Assembly (NCBI RefSeq): GCF_025860405.1
Contig: NZ_CP063785.1
Span: 6,015,390-6,079,389, forward strand
Direction: 5' to 3'
Source of the DNA: Tolypothrix sp. PCC 7712
Lineage (GTDB): Bacteria > Cyanobacteriota > Cyanobacteriia > Cyanobacteriales > Nostocaceae
Length of the DNA stretch: 64,000 nt
The notes under the pieces are model-generated. The model saw only the letters and a program-made list of their open reading frames with translations, was not told where the DNA came from and searched no databases. Every line of letters begins with the position of its first letter. Position 1 is the first letter of the stretch. Positions 53,460 to 62,551 of the stretch are shown here, one piece after another. Position numbers and translations under genes: made by a program.

Positions 53460-55965
53460 AGCTACTTTCAATACTAGCAATTAGAGAAATTTTTGCAACT
53501 TGTTTTGGAGCTTTGATTTCCGTAAATAGCTGAATTGCTTGATGAAAATATATTTGACTTTCATCAATCTTGCTCAAATTTTTGTAAGTCAAACCCAACT
53601 GAAAATAAGCTGCTGCTAAGTCACATTTAGCGCCGATTTTATCCAAAAGTTCAATTGCTTCTGTATGATTGTCAAGAGCTAATTGATAATCTGCTTGTTG
53701 GCGATAAATTTCTGCTAAACCATTTAGAGTTTTGGCTTTGACTTGCATATAATGACTGGCTTCAGCAAAAGTCAATACTTGATGAAACATTTGGTGAGCT
53801 TTAGAGAAATCGCCTAAATTTATATATGTTTGCCCTAAAATTTGCATAAAATAAGCAAAGCTACCATTCTTGAGCAGTTTTTCATTTTTAAGATTTTCAT
53901 AGGCGATATTTGCTAACTCATGGGCAGCATCAAATAACCCTAAAGATGAATTAACTAAAGCTAAACACACAGAAGCTTTTTCTGCCCAGCGATGATGAGC
54001 AGTATTTTGAGCCAGGTAAATTACTTGTTGAAATAACTCAAAAGCTGCTTCCAATTCCCACAAATCTATTTTGTAAAGACCAATGCTTAAGAGGGAATCT
54101 ACTTCTAACATTCTCAAATAGTAAACTTGATTGGCAGCGACAGGAAACTTCATTTTGGGCATAGGGCATGGGGCATTGGTAAATTCTTCTCTATCCCCTA
54201 TACCCTGTTCCCTATGCATAAAAACTCCATCACCTTGTGGTTGGATTTTTTCATGTTTATTTTCTGAGTTTGGTACAAGTAATTTGAGTGCTTGCTTGGC
54301 TAAATTTATAGTTTTTTCTTGGCAAGTTAGTGCCTGATTAATATCACCTGTTATCCAATACAAATCACCCAAAATATTGTATAATTCAATAATATTTTGC
54401 TCATTTTCAATATGAGTTAATATATAATTAATTGCTGTAAGGATGGGCTGAATTAAACCCATGCGGTACAGCGTACTTCCAAGTGGTAAAAACTGCTGCC
54501 ATTGATTATTACGGCTCTTGAGAATTACCTTACCAGCTAACTCAAATTCATTAATTTCTATGTAGTGATAATAGGATTCTAGAGCCTGTAAAGCATCTTG
54601 AAAAGTGGCAATTTTGGTAACACTAGCTGTCCAAAATTCTGCAGCTTTGTGGTTAGTAATTTTCCACTCATCACTCATGCGTAAACGCGCGATCGCCTCG
54701 GCTTGAATGACTGGATGTAGCCAATATTCACCTTGAGCGCACTCTACTAAAGAACGATTTCGCAGGGAAGTGATGATTTGCAGATGTTCAGCAGGTGGCA
54801 CATACCATAATAAACAAAAGATTCCTTGAACTGGAATAGTTGGTATATCTTGATAACGATAACAACCTAAACGGCAAAGCAGACGATAGGCTTGGGAATC
54901 GAGAGATTGCAGACGATTAATTTGACTAACGGCTAAATTTTTTAAATCTGTGGCGGCTAAAGGATCGCCATGATTTTGTTGCCAATAAAGCGCCATATCA
55001 CCGCCAAAATCGGCTTGCATCGCACCGCAGAGAATACCCATTGCTTTGGCATTACCGCCGTAGGTACGATGCATTTGTTGCAAGCTAGGAAGGTCAATAG
55101 TTAATCCCCCATTGCGAAAAAACTTCAGCCAAGCGCTTTGATCTAAACCTGGAAGCCGATAATGATGTACATTCAACTCTGGTTCACACAAGCGATCGCG
55201 ACTGGTAATTACTGTGAGAGATTGTACCCTAACATCAGCCAGAATCCGCAGCAGTTCTAAATAGTTGCGGTGGGGAGGAATTAACTTTCCTTGTTGATCT
55301 AAAGCTGGTTCCAGATTATCAATTAACACCCCAATCCGCCGATGATGGAGTAGGCGCTTGAGTCGTCCCAAAGTTACACCAAATTCTACCCCCGGTTCTT
55401 CACCAAAGTCTTGTTTGAGCCATTCCTCTACCACTCGTTGCGCTGAAGTGATGTTGTGGGTTTCTTTCGCCATCAACAATTCCAAAACCAACTCGAAACC
55501 CTGATTTTGCAGGTATTGCTGTGCGAGAGTAGTTTTACCTAAACCGCCTTCACCTTGGATGACAATGACTTTCGACCCCTGATTTACCAAAGCATTTAGG
55601 TGTGCGATCGCATCTTCTCTACCAAAAAAATTGCTATCCTCTGGTTGAATAGCAGAAACTTGGGGTGGTTTTGAGTAATCAATCAGACCGGATATCGCCG
55701 CAGTTTTTCTCAGCACCCGTTCTAAAGTAGCGCGACAATTACTTTTAGTAATCTTTTCTCTGAGTACCCGAGACAGCAACTTCCATAACTGCGAACCCAC
55801 ATCCTTAACGTGTCCTTCTGTACAACCGTAAGCATGGGCAATATCTAAATATTTTCTACCCAACCAAACTTGCACAAGAATAACTTTTTGCAAATCGCTC
55901 AACCGTTCCCCGGTCTGAGCAGGAATTATGGTATCTAACCATGCTAATGCTGCTTCAGCGTCCAT
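53440..55965 (-). CDS. STAND NTPase: N-terminal HTH, NB-ARC and TPR repeats
   Basis: 841 residues. An N-terminal helical HTH-like domain (1-90; DIAHAYGCTEGHVKDVGSQ is the recognition region) is of the kind found in cyanobacterial vMAP-type STAND proteins. The NB-ARC module follows: Walker A GEGGLGKTT (138-146), Walker B GVLIDNLE (212-219), sensor TSRDR (254-258). A winged-helix region and C-terminal TPR repeats (about 480-835) come next. Such proteins are sensors for signalling or antiphage defence. Oddities: a short-repeat-derived insertion at about residues 575-605, and a C-terminus (TSIIF) supplied by a family 3 repeat. The effector output is not obvious. Confidence 0.85.
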   Translation of the reverse strand: MDAEAALAWLDTIIPAQTGERLSDLQKVILVQVWLGRKYLDIAHAYGCTEGHVKDVGSQLWKLLSRVLREKITKSNCRATLERVLRKTAAISGLIDYSKPPQVSAIQPEDSNFFGREDAIAHLNALVNQGSKVIVIQGEGGLGKTTLAQQYLQNQGFELVLELLMAKETHNITSAQRVVEEWLKQDFGEEPGVEFGVTLGRLKRLLHHRRIGVLIDNLEPALDQQGKLIPPHRNYLELLRILADVRVQSLTVITSRDRLCEPELNVHHYRLPGLDQSAWLKFFRNGGLTIDLPSLQQMHRTYGGNAKAMGILCGAMQADFGGDMALYWQQNHGDPLAATDLKNLAVSQINRLQSLDSQAYRLLCRLGCYRYQDIPTIPVQGIFCLLWYVPPAEHLQIITSLRNRSLVECAQGEYWLHPVIQAEAIARLRMSDEWKITNHKAAEFWTASVTKIATFQDALQALESYYHYIEINEFELAGKVILKSRNNQWQQFLPLGSTLYRMGLIQPILTAINYILTHIENEQNIIELYNILGDLYWITGDINQALTCQEKTINLAKQALKLLVPNSENKHEKIQPQGDGVFMHREQGIGDREEFTNAPCPMPKMKFPVAANQVYYLRMLEVDSLLSIGLYKIDLWELEAAFELFQQVIYLAQNTAHHRWAEKASVCLALVNSSLGLFDAAHELANIAYENLKNEKLLKNGSFAYFMQILGQTYINLGDFSKAHQMFHQVLTFAEASHYMQVKAKTLNGLAEIYRQQADYQLALDNHTEAIELLDKIGAKCDLAAAYFQLGLTYKNLSKIDESQIYFHQAIQLFTEIKAPKQVAKISLIASIESSYTSIIF

Positions 55966-56168
55966 TCTGTAGCGATGAGGGTAGTTAAATATGAGAACTA
56001 TAGATTAATCTACAATCCCTCTGAGCTAATTTTCGGATAAGATTCTGTGAATCCTACTTTTTTACCAACTTTTGCAACCACATCAGATAAAAGTGCCAAC
56101 TTCAGCCGACTGACAACAGAAAGTGCGATCGCTTAGGCTATTGGGCATAGAGTTAAATTATAAACATT

Positions 56169-57104
56169 ATGCTGAATACCGCCAGCCCACAAATAGAAAC
56201 ATCGGCGGCGCAAAGCTTTTCTAGTCTGAATTACTGGCAAATACAGCACAGAATTAATTCTTTAATAGATAACTATCTTGCAGATGAAAAACTCCATGAA
56301 CGCTTGCAAGATTTACCTTTACAATTTACCAATCCCCAACCGCGCCCTTGGAAACCTATTGATTGGCAAGCTATTAACCGCAATCAAATTATCGGCATCA
56401 ACCCAGAAGTATTTTTATCCATCTTAATTGGTGCAATGGACACAGAAGCCCCAATTCGCGGTTACACCCAAACCAGCCGCAAGTATTTAGAGAAATTACA
56501 TCCGCAAATGGCACGGTTTGTCGGTGGAACAGTCAGTAAAAACGGCGAACTCCAAGAAATTGGCTTGTGGGAAAAAGAAGAACGCCAACACACACCCGCA
56601 TTAATGAAGATTTACACCCAATTAACAGGCGAAAAAATCACCCCTAAACAGCGCATCGTTAGAGGCTATCTCCCCACAAATGACCCCCAAGAAGACCTAT
56701 ATCGCCACGGCTTACATCGCGTAGCTACAGAATATGGTGCAACCTGTCTTTACCTGTGGCTGATGGCGCACACCACAGGCGCACTCCAAGATGTTCTCGA
56801 AGAACTCACCAAAGATGAAATCAACCACATGACTAAATTCTGGGGCTTTGGAGTCTGGGCTTTCCCTGATACCGGACTCATACGAGTAGGAAAAACCCTG
56901 ATCAAAACCCGTTCCCAAACCTATCAACGTAACAACCTCATCCGTACCCTACGCCGGATGATGGCGACACTCAATTGGAATGCTTGGACTTTCACCAACA
57001 AAGCCACCCTACTATACACCTCCAGCCACACCATGCACCGCCTCTGGACATGGCACAACAGCCTCACCCCAGAATATCTCAATCATCTACTAGAAACCCG
57101 ATAA
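56169..57104 (+). CDS. ferritin-like diiron protein, acyl-ACP-desaturase-like
   Basis: 311 residues, helical. Candidate iron ligands Glu93, Glu138-x2-His141 (EERQH), Glu188 and Glu217-x2-His220 (DEINH) match the order and spacing of the plant soluble acyl-ACP desaturase (Glu105, Glu143/His146, Glu196, Glu229/His232 in the castor enzyme). It may desaturate or hydroxylate an acyl chain using O2. Cyanobacteria normally use membrane desaturases, so the substrate is an open question. It lies upstream of uppS, separated by a family 1 repeat. Confidence 0.7.
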   Translation: MLNTASPQIETSAAQSFSSLNYWQIQHRINSLIDNYLADEKLHERLQDLPLQFTNPQPRPWKPIDWQAINRNQIIGINPEVFLSILIGAMDTEAPIRGYTQTSRKYLEKLHPQMARFVGGTVSKNGELQEIGLWEKEERQHTPALMKIYTQLTGEKITPKQRIVRGYLPTNDPQEDLYRHGLHRVATEYGATCLYLWLMAHTTGALQDVLEELTKDEINHMTKFWGFGVWAFPDTGLIRVGKTLIKTRSQTYQRNNLIRTLRRMMATLNWNAWTFTNKATLLYTSSHTMHRLWTWHNSLTPEYLNHLLETR

Positions 57105-57117
57105 CCTCCTCACCCTC

Positions 57118-57243
57118 CAATACTTGTCGGTTAAGGGTAAAAGGGGAAGGGGAAAAAGGGCAAGAAAAAACCTTTAACCCTTACCCTTTAACCTTTTCCC
57201 CAAACCCAATTCCGAGTTGAAAATCCTTAACCGAGCAGTATTG
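57118..57243 (-). repeat. inverted-repeat element family 1, copy D
   Basis: CAATACTTGTCGGTTAAGG at the left and CCTTAACCGAGCAGTATTG at the right. Its reverse complement is very close to copy E at 63240, so the element occurs in both orientations. The interior is a purine-rich tract followed by its near complement, giving one long hairpin. It lies between two plus-strand genes and may act as a terminator. Confidence 0.85.
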
Positions 57244-57302
57244 CCTCACCCTCTCCTCTGCGTGAGCCTTCCACAGATCCACACATCAATACCAAAAATC
57301 TC

Positions 57303-58049
57303 ATGAATTCCCTACCCCCAGACCTCAACCCCGAAAAAATTCCCCAACACGTAGCCGTCATTATGGATGGTAACGGTAGATGGGCTACTAGCCGAGGATT
57401 ACCACGCATCGCCGGACATCGCCAAGGCGCAAGCACCCTCAAACAACTATTACGCTGCTGCAAAGATTGGGGAATTAAAGCCCTCACCGCCTATGCATTC
57501 TCTACTGAAAATTGGCAACGTCCCATTGAAGAAGTAGACTTTCTCATGCACTTATTTGAACGATTGCTACGCCGCGAGTTAGCCCAGATGCATCAAGAAG
57601 GCGTGAGAATTTCCTTTATTGGCGATTTATCAGCTTTACCTCCATCTCTGCAAACAGAAATGGAACGTTCCATGACAGAAACATTGCATAATCAAGCAAT
57701 TCACTTTACTGTTGCAGTCAACTACGGTAGTCGCACCGAAATCACAAAAGCCTGTCGTCAAATAGCGCAACTAGCGCAAAAAGGTCAACTCAGTGTAGAC
57801 GCAATCAATGAAAGCCTTGTAGAAAAATATCTCTACACAGCAGATACTCCAGCACCAGATTTACTGATTCGTACTAGTGGCGAGATGCGCTTGAGTAATT
57901 TTCTATTATGGCAAATGGCTTATACAGAGATGTACTTTACTGATATTCTCTGGCCAGATTTTGATACAGAAGCATTTCATCAGGCTTTGTTGAGTTACCA
58001 AAAACGCGATCGCCGTTTTGGTCAAGTCAAAGCTTTACTCTCAGCCTAA
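57303..58049 (+). CDS. uppS: isoprenyl (undecaprenyl) diphosphate synthase
   Basis: 248 residues. The signature HVAVIMDGNGRWATSRGLPRIAGHRQGA near the N-terminus contains the catalytic Asp of cis-prenyltransferases. LLIRTSGEMRLSNFLLWQMAYTEMYF and the closing LWPDF are also conserved. It makes the undecaprenyl carrier used for peptidoglycan and for the exopolysaccharide pathway in this window. Start at ATG 57303. Confidence 0.95.
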   Translation: MNSLPPDLNPEKIPQHVAVIMDGNGRWATSRGLPRIAGHRQGASTLKQLLRCCKDWGIKALTAYAFSTENWQRPIEEVDFLMHLFERLLRRELAQMHQEGVRISFIGDLSALPPSLQTEMERSMTETLHNQAIHFTVAVNYGSRTEITKACRQIAQLAQKGQLSVDAINESLVEKYLYTADTPAPDLLIRTSGEMRLSNFLLWQMAYTEMYFTDILWPDFDTEAFHQALLSYQKRDRRFGQVKALLSA

Positions 58050-58302
58050 CACAGCCTTTACTAGCTATCTCTGCTCCTCTGCAACTTCTAAGAAAAATAA
58101 AATAGTCAGTAATTTCACGTAAATTTTCAGTTATACTAATTTAAACGGTTAAATCCGTCAAAAATCGGCTCAGTTCCATGACTTGCCAAATGCGATCGCG
58201 GGTGTTTAGTGCCAAGTGTCCTGAAAATTTACTTAAAGTTCACATAAAAAGAGCACTTAAGTAAGTTTCAATAAACTTAATCTGTTAATTATATTTTTCC
58301 AA

Positions 58303-61300
58303 ATGAGACAGATTGCTCAAAAGATTTTACTTACTAGCAGTACAGTTGTTTGCTGTATATTAACAAATAATATCGCTCAGGCACAAATTTCCTCAGATGG
58401 AACGCTGCCGACACCAAGCAATGTCAATCAAATTAATAATGTTTTTGAAATTACCGGAGGCACACAAGCTGGTAATAACCTATTTCACAGCTTAAGAGAA
58501 TTTTCTATTTTTAATGGTAGTGAAGCTTTTTTTAAGCAAAGTCCTAATACAAGTAATATCGTCAATATTATTACTCGAGTTACAGGTGGATCAATTTCTA
58601 ATATTGATGGATTAATCAGAGAAAACTATGGCGCAAATTTGATTTTAATTAATCCGAGTGGGATTAATTTTGGTGCTAATGCTCAACTAAACATAGGTGG
58701 CTCTTTTTTAGGAACTACGGCTAGTAGCCTCATATTTGCCGATGGTACAGAATTTAGTGCTACCAATACTCAAAATTCTCCTTTACTGACAATCAGCGTT
58801 CCCGTTGGCTTGCAATTTGGGCAGAATCCCGCAGCAATTCGCGTACAAGGTACAGGTCATAATTTCACGGTGAGCAATCCCATCTTCTCACCTGTAACCA
58901 GAAGCAATAGTTTAACAGGTTTGCGGGTACAACCAGGGCAGACTCTAGCTTTGATTGGTGGCAATCTCAGCTTAGATGGGGGTACTCTCACTGCAGAAAG
59001 TGGACGAATAGAATTAGGTAGCGTGGCTGGAGGTCTGGTTAACCTGAATCCAATTGTTGGCGGTTGGACTTTCAATTATCAGAGAGTACCTAGTTTCAGC
59101 GATATTGAGCTATCTCAAAAAGCCTTAGCAGATGCTAGTGGTAGTAATGGTTTTATCCAAGTGCAAGGGCGCAACCTTGTAGTACGCGATGGTTCACTAG
59201 TTTTGATTCAAAATCAAGGGTTTCAACCAAATGGCAACATCCAAGTGAATACTTCCGAGTCTGTCAAAGTCAGTGGTGTCAGTACAGACGGAAATATTCG
59301 CAGCAGTCTCACAAACGAAACAGTGGGACTTGGTGGTGGGGGAGATGTTGCTGTTTCCACTAGAAATTTAGTTGTGGAAGGTGGAGCCAGCATCGTTGCG
59401 AAAACCTTCACTCCAGCCACAGGCGGTAACATCAATATCAATGCCTTGGATTCGTTACAAGTGAATGGCGCAAGTATTGTTAATCCTAGCGTTACTAGTT
59501 CTATTGTTGCTGCAACTTTTGGCCCAGGAAACTCTGGCAATAACACCGTATCAACTAGAAGTGTCAGCGCCACAGGAGGAGGAACGATCGCTTCTGCTTC
59601 TTTTGGTAGCGGTAAAGGCGGAAATTTGAATGTTAATGCCGCTGATGTTGTAGAAATTATGGGTGTGGAACCCAACTTTTTTGCACCCAGCGCTTTATTG
59701 GTGACTGCATTTAATGCCGGAGATAGCGGTAACTTGACACTTAATACATCCAAATTAACAGTTCAAGATGGGGGGAGAGTTGGTACTTTAACCTCTGCCA
59801 GTGGTGCAGCTGGTGATGTTACCATTAACGCCCCTGAGTTCGTGGAAGTAAAAGGTACAGTATTAGGATCAGTCAATCCCAGTCTGATTGGCTCCGCTGC
59901 CAATTTAGTCGATCCCAGCTTGCAACAGCTGTTGGGCTTACCTCCCATACCCAGTGGAGCTTCTGGAAATGTGACAATTAATACAGGTCAGTTGCGGATT
60001 ACAGATGGTGCTACAGTCACAGCCAGAAATGATGGCTCAGGAAATTCCGGATTTGTGAAGGTGAACGCTGGCTCTATTTTGTTAGATAGCGGAGGTAGTA
60101 TTACATCCGAATTGGGAGGAAGCATCAGACAAGGGCAGTTTTTCTTCTTTTCACCTGTAACTTTGCTTGGTGGTAAAGGAGGAGACATTGCCATTTCCAC
60201 CCAAAATTTAGTTGTCCGGGGAGGAGCCAGCATTTCCACTGCTACCTTTACAGATAGGGCAGGTGGCAATGTCGATGTCAATGCCTCCGATTCTGTACAA
60301 GTGAGTGGATTTGTACCATTTAATCCCAGTGCCATCAGTTTTATCAGTGCTTCCACCTTCGGTTTAGGTAAATCGGGAAATGTCAACCTGTCCACAGGAA
60401 AGCTGACCATTGCTGATGGGGGAACTGTGGGTGCTGCAACCTTTGGTACTGGTTCTGGCGGAGATATTAGCATCAATGCAACTAATTATGTAGAAGTCAT
60501 CGGCGTAGAACCCAGCTTTTTGAAGCCTAGTATTGTGGGAGTTTCAACTTTCAATGGTGGCAATGCTGGTAACTTGACTATCAATACACCCAAGCTATTT
60601 GTGCGGGATGGTGGCAGGGTTGATGCTTCTACTGTTGCTACTGGTTCAGCCGGAAGCATTACAATTAACGCTCCGCAATCTGTAGAAGTAACTGGCACAA
60701 TTGTGGGAACTTCTATTCCCTCTCAAATCAGTTCTGGAGCCAATATAGAAAGTGAAATCACTAGGCAGTTGTTTAGACTACCGCCTGCACCAAGTGGTGC
60801 TTCTGGTGGTGTGACGATTAATACTAGTCGATTAGTGGTCAAGGATGGAGCGCAAGTAACCGCCCGCAACGAAGGCTCAGGTAATGCCGGAGACCTGAAG
60901 ATTAATGCTGGTTCTACTTTTATCGATACTAGAGGTGGCATTTCAGCTGCAACCATATCCGGCGAAGGTGGCAACATTTTCTTGCGGACAAATTCTCTAG
61001 TGATGCGTGGTGGCAGTCAAATATCTACAGAAACAGGCGGGACTGGCAATGGAGGTAACATTACAATTACTGGCAACAGCCCTGCTGATTTTGTGACTTT
61101 GCTAGAAGGTAGTAAAATCATTGCCAATGCCTTTCAGGGGAATGGCGGCAATATTAGTATTAATGCTCAAGCTCTGTTTGTGTGCCCAGAATGCCAGATT
61201 AGTGCCAGTTCTCAGTTCGGCATTGATGGACAAGTAAAGATATTGACATTTGATACTAGTAAAAATCCAGAAGTTTTGGACTTATCGCCAGAAATTGCTA

Positions 61301-61632
61301 AACCCGAAGAAGTAGTAGCGCAAGCCTGTCCAGCACAAAAGACCCAGAGTCGGAGTCAGTTTATTATCTCAGGACGCGGAGGATTACCACCCCGCCCCAG
61401 CGAACCCCTCAGCAGTAACACGTTGGCAAGTTTTGAGTCTACTTCTACTCAAGCAGAATCTTCAACAAATGCGATCGCCACAGCCAAAACCCATGTCTCC
61501 CCACTACCACCCCCAGCCCAAGGTTGGTATGTTAACCCCAATGGTACAGTCATCCTCACAGCAGATCCTTCTACAACTACCCCCTACGCTTCTGGCTTAA
61601 GTTCAGCATCATGTCATACTGCTGTTAATTAA
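58303..61632 (+). CDS. two-partner-secretion adhesin (filamentous haemagglutinin N-terminal domain), second
   Basis: 1,109 residues. Signal peptide (cleavage after AQA at about 28) and TPS domain (about 30-165) with NLILINPSGINFG. The passenger is a beta-helix with a large internal duplication: residues about 345-605 and 625-890 align unit for unit (GGDxAxSTxNLVV, xVEVIGVEPxF, SGASGxVTINTxxL). The C-terminus (ACPAQKTQSRSQFIISGRGGLPP, PPPAQGWYVNPNGTVILTA) is family-typical. The organisation is similar to the adhesin at 39649, but sequence differs outside the TPS domain. TpsB partner not in the window. Confidence 0.88.
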   Translation: MRQIAQKILLTSSTVVCCILTNNIAQAQISSDGTLPTPSNVNQINNVFEITGGTQAGNNLFHSLREFSIFNGSEAFFKQSPNTSNIVNIITRVTGGSISNIDGLIRENYGANLILINPSGINFGANAQLNIGGSFLGTTASSLIFADGTEFSATNTQNSPLLTISVPVGLQFGQNPAAIRVQGTGHNFTVSNPIFSPVTRSNSLTGLRVQPGQTLALIGGNLSLDGGTLTAESGRIELGSVAGGLVNLNPIVGGWTFNYQRVPSFSDIELSQKALADASGSNGFIQVQGRNLVVRDGSLVLIQNQGFQPNGNIQVNTSESVKVSGVSTDGNIRSSLTNETVGLGGGGDVAVSTRNLVVEGGASIVAKTFTPATGGNININALDSLQVNGASIVNPSVTSSIVAATFGPGNSGNNTVSTRSVSATGGGTIASASFGSGKGGNLNVNAADVVEIMGVEPNFFAPSALLVTAFNAGDSGNLTLNTSKLTVQDGGRVGTLTSASGAAGDVTINAPEFVEVKGTVLGSVNPSLIGSAANLVDPSLQQLLGLPPIPSGASGNVTINTGQLRITDGATVTARNDGSGNSGFVKVNAGSILLDSGGSITSELGGSIRQGQFFFFSPVTLLGGKGGDIAISTQNLVVRGGASISTATFTDRAGGNVDVNASDSVQVSGFVPFNPSAISFISASTFGLGKSGNVNLSTGKLTIADGGTVGAATFGTGSGGDISINATNYVEVIGVEPSFLKPSIVGVSTFNGGNAGNLTINTPKLFVRDGGRVDASTVATGSAGSITINAPQSVEVTGTIVGTSIPSQISSGANIESEITRQLFRLPPAPSGASGGVTINTSRLVVKDGAQVTARNEGSGNAGDLKINAGSTFIDTRGGISAATISGEGGNIFLRTNSLVMRGGSQISTETGGTGNGGNITITGNSPADFVTLLEGSKIIANAFQGNGGNISINAQALFVCPECQISASSQFGIDGQVKILTFDTSKNPEVLDLSPEIAKPEEVVAQACPAQKTQSRSQFIISGRGGLPPRPSEPLSSNTLASFESTSTQAESSTNAIATAKTHVSPLPPPAQGWYVNPNGTVILTADPSTTTPYASGLSSASCHTAVN

Positions 61633-61790
61633 TGATCATAAGGATGCAGTCATTGGTAATCTTGAAGTAGCAATTTGACCAGATTTTGGATTTGATATTT
61701 TGGATTTCTCAAGCGTTGCATGAAAATTAGAATGCTACTTTTAATCAAATACAGTTCAGTTAAGAAAATTAATTGATAACAAAACCAAAA

Positions 61791-62057
61791 AACTAGTACA
61801 AGTCGGCGTAAATAGCGCAAAGTTGGCGGTGTCGGTTTCCGTCCCGCCAAACTTTGTAAGAGAAACAGACCATCTGTAATTGCTAAAAGGCTTGTGGTAT
61901 AAGTATTCTTTCTTTTGACTTTTGACTCCTGCGGAGTTCGCCAGTTGCTTTATGCCGACGGCACTTCCTTCAAGTCGGCAAAGCCGCCCAACGGAGTGCC
62001 TTGGGAACCCGTCCACCGCACTGGCTCACTTTTGACTTTTGCCTTGTTGTACTAGTT
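61791..62057. repeat. inverted-repeat-bounded element, family 4
   Basis: AACTAGTACAA (61791-61801) and its exact complement TTGTACTAGTT (62047-62057) bound a 267-base segment without a gene. The interior has GACTTTTGACT units and GC-rich palindromes (TCGGCAAAGCCGCCC region) like those around 44025-44070. MITE-like in form. Confidence 0.6.
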
Positions 62058-62244
62058 ACTCAACAAAAAAACAGAACAATAATTTTGGAGGGGGTTTGGG
62101 GGACGCAACCGTCACCCAATCGGGGGTTTGGGGGATTCTCCCCCAATTCTTCTAGCTTCTTTAATAAGTGACAAATCAATCGCTAATGAGCTTAACTGCA
62201 CTGTATTGACTTTTAATCAACACTCAGCACTCATCTTTCAACTA

Positions 62245-62549
62245 ATACCAATTTGAAAAAAGAATGCGACAGATTGTAGGGGCATGGCATTGCCCATTGG
62301 TGTCAACTTAACGTGAAACCCGCTTTGTAGCTAGGTTTTCGCCCTCACCCCCAACCCCTCTCCCGCCGGGAGAGGGGAGCAAGAGATTTAATTCCCCTTC
62401 TCCCCAAGGAGAAGGGGTTAGGGGATGAGGGCGCGAGGTATTTGTACAACGCCCGCCCTATATCGCTTTTAGCTTAAGTTGACACGTATGGGCAATGCCT
62501 TGCCCTCTAGAATATATTGATGTGTCGCAAACATTATTTGATTTGGTAT
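62245..62549. repeat. family 3 element interrupted by family 2 element
   Basis: The outer parts, ATACCAATTTGAAAAAAGAATGCGACAGATTGTAGGG at the left and TGCCCTCTAGAATATATTGATGTGTCGC... to TTTGGTAT at the right, form one family 3 element, the same as the partial copy at 53383. It is split in the middle by the family 2 element at 62286-62499. It lies just beyond the 3' end of the DUF1772 gene. Confidence 0.8.
62286..62499 (+). repeat. inverted-repeat element family 2, intact copy nested in family 3
   Basis: About 214 bases with 26-base terminal inverted repeats (GGCATTGCCCAT-TG-GTGTCAACTTAA and its complement, 24 of 26 matching). Inner blocks CCCTCACCCCCAACCCCTCT and GGGGTTAGGGGATGAGGGCG are complementary as well. 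It shares its interior with 44316-44503 in opposite orientation. Confidence 0.8.
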
Positions 62550-62551
62550 AA

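Noticed and set aside
59223..60977. Series of minus-strand frames inside the second adhesin
   Set aside because: They are shadows of a Gly/Ser/Thr-rich gene; the opposite strand of such codons seldom has stops.
61650..62016. Two minus-strand frames downstream of the second adhesin
   Set aside because: They cross the family 4 repeat and have no protein features.
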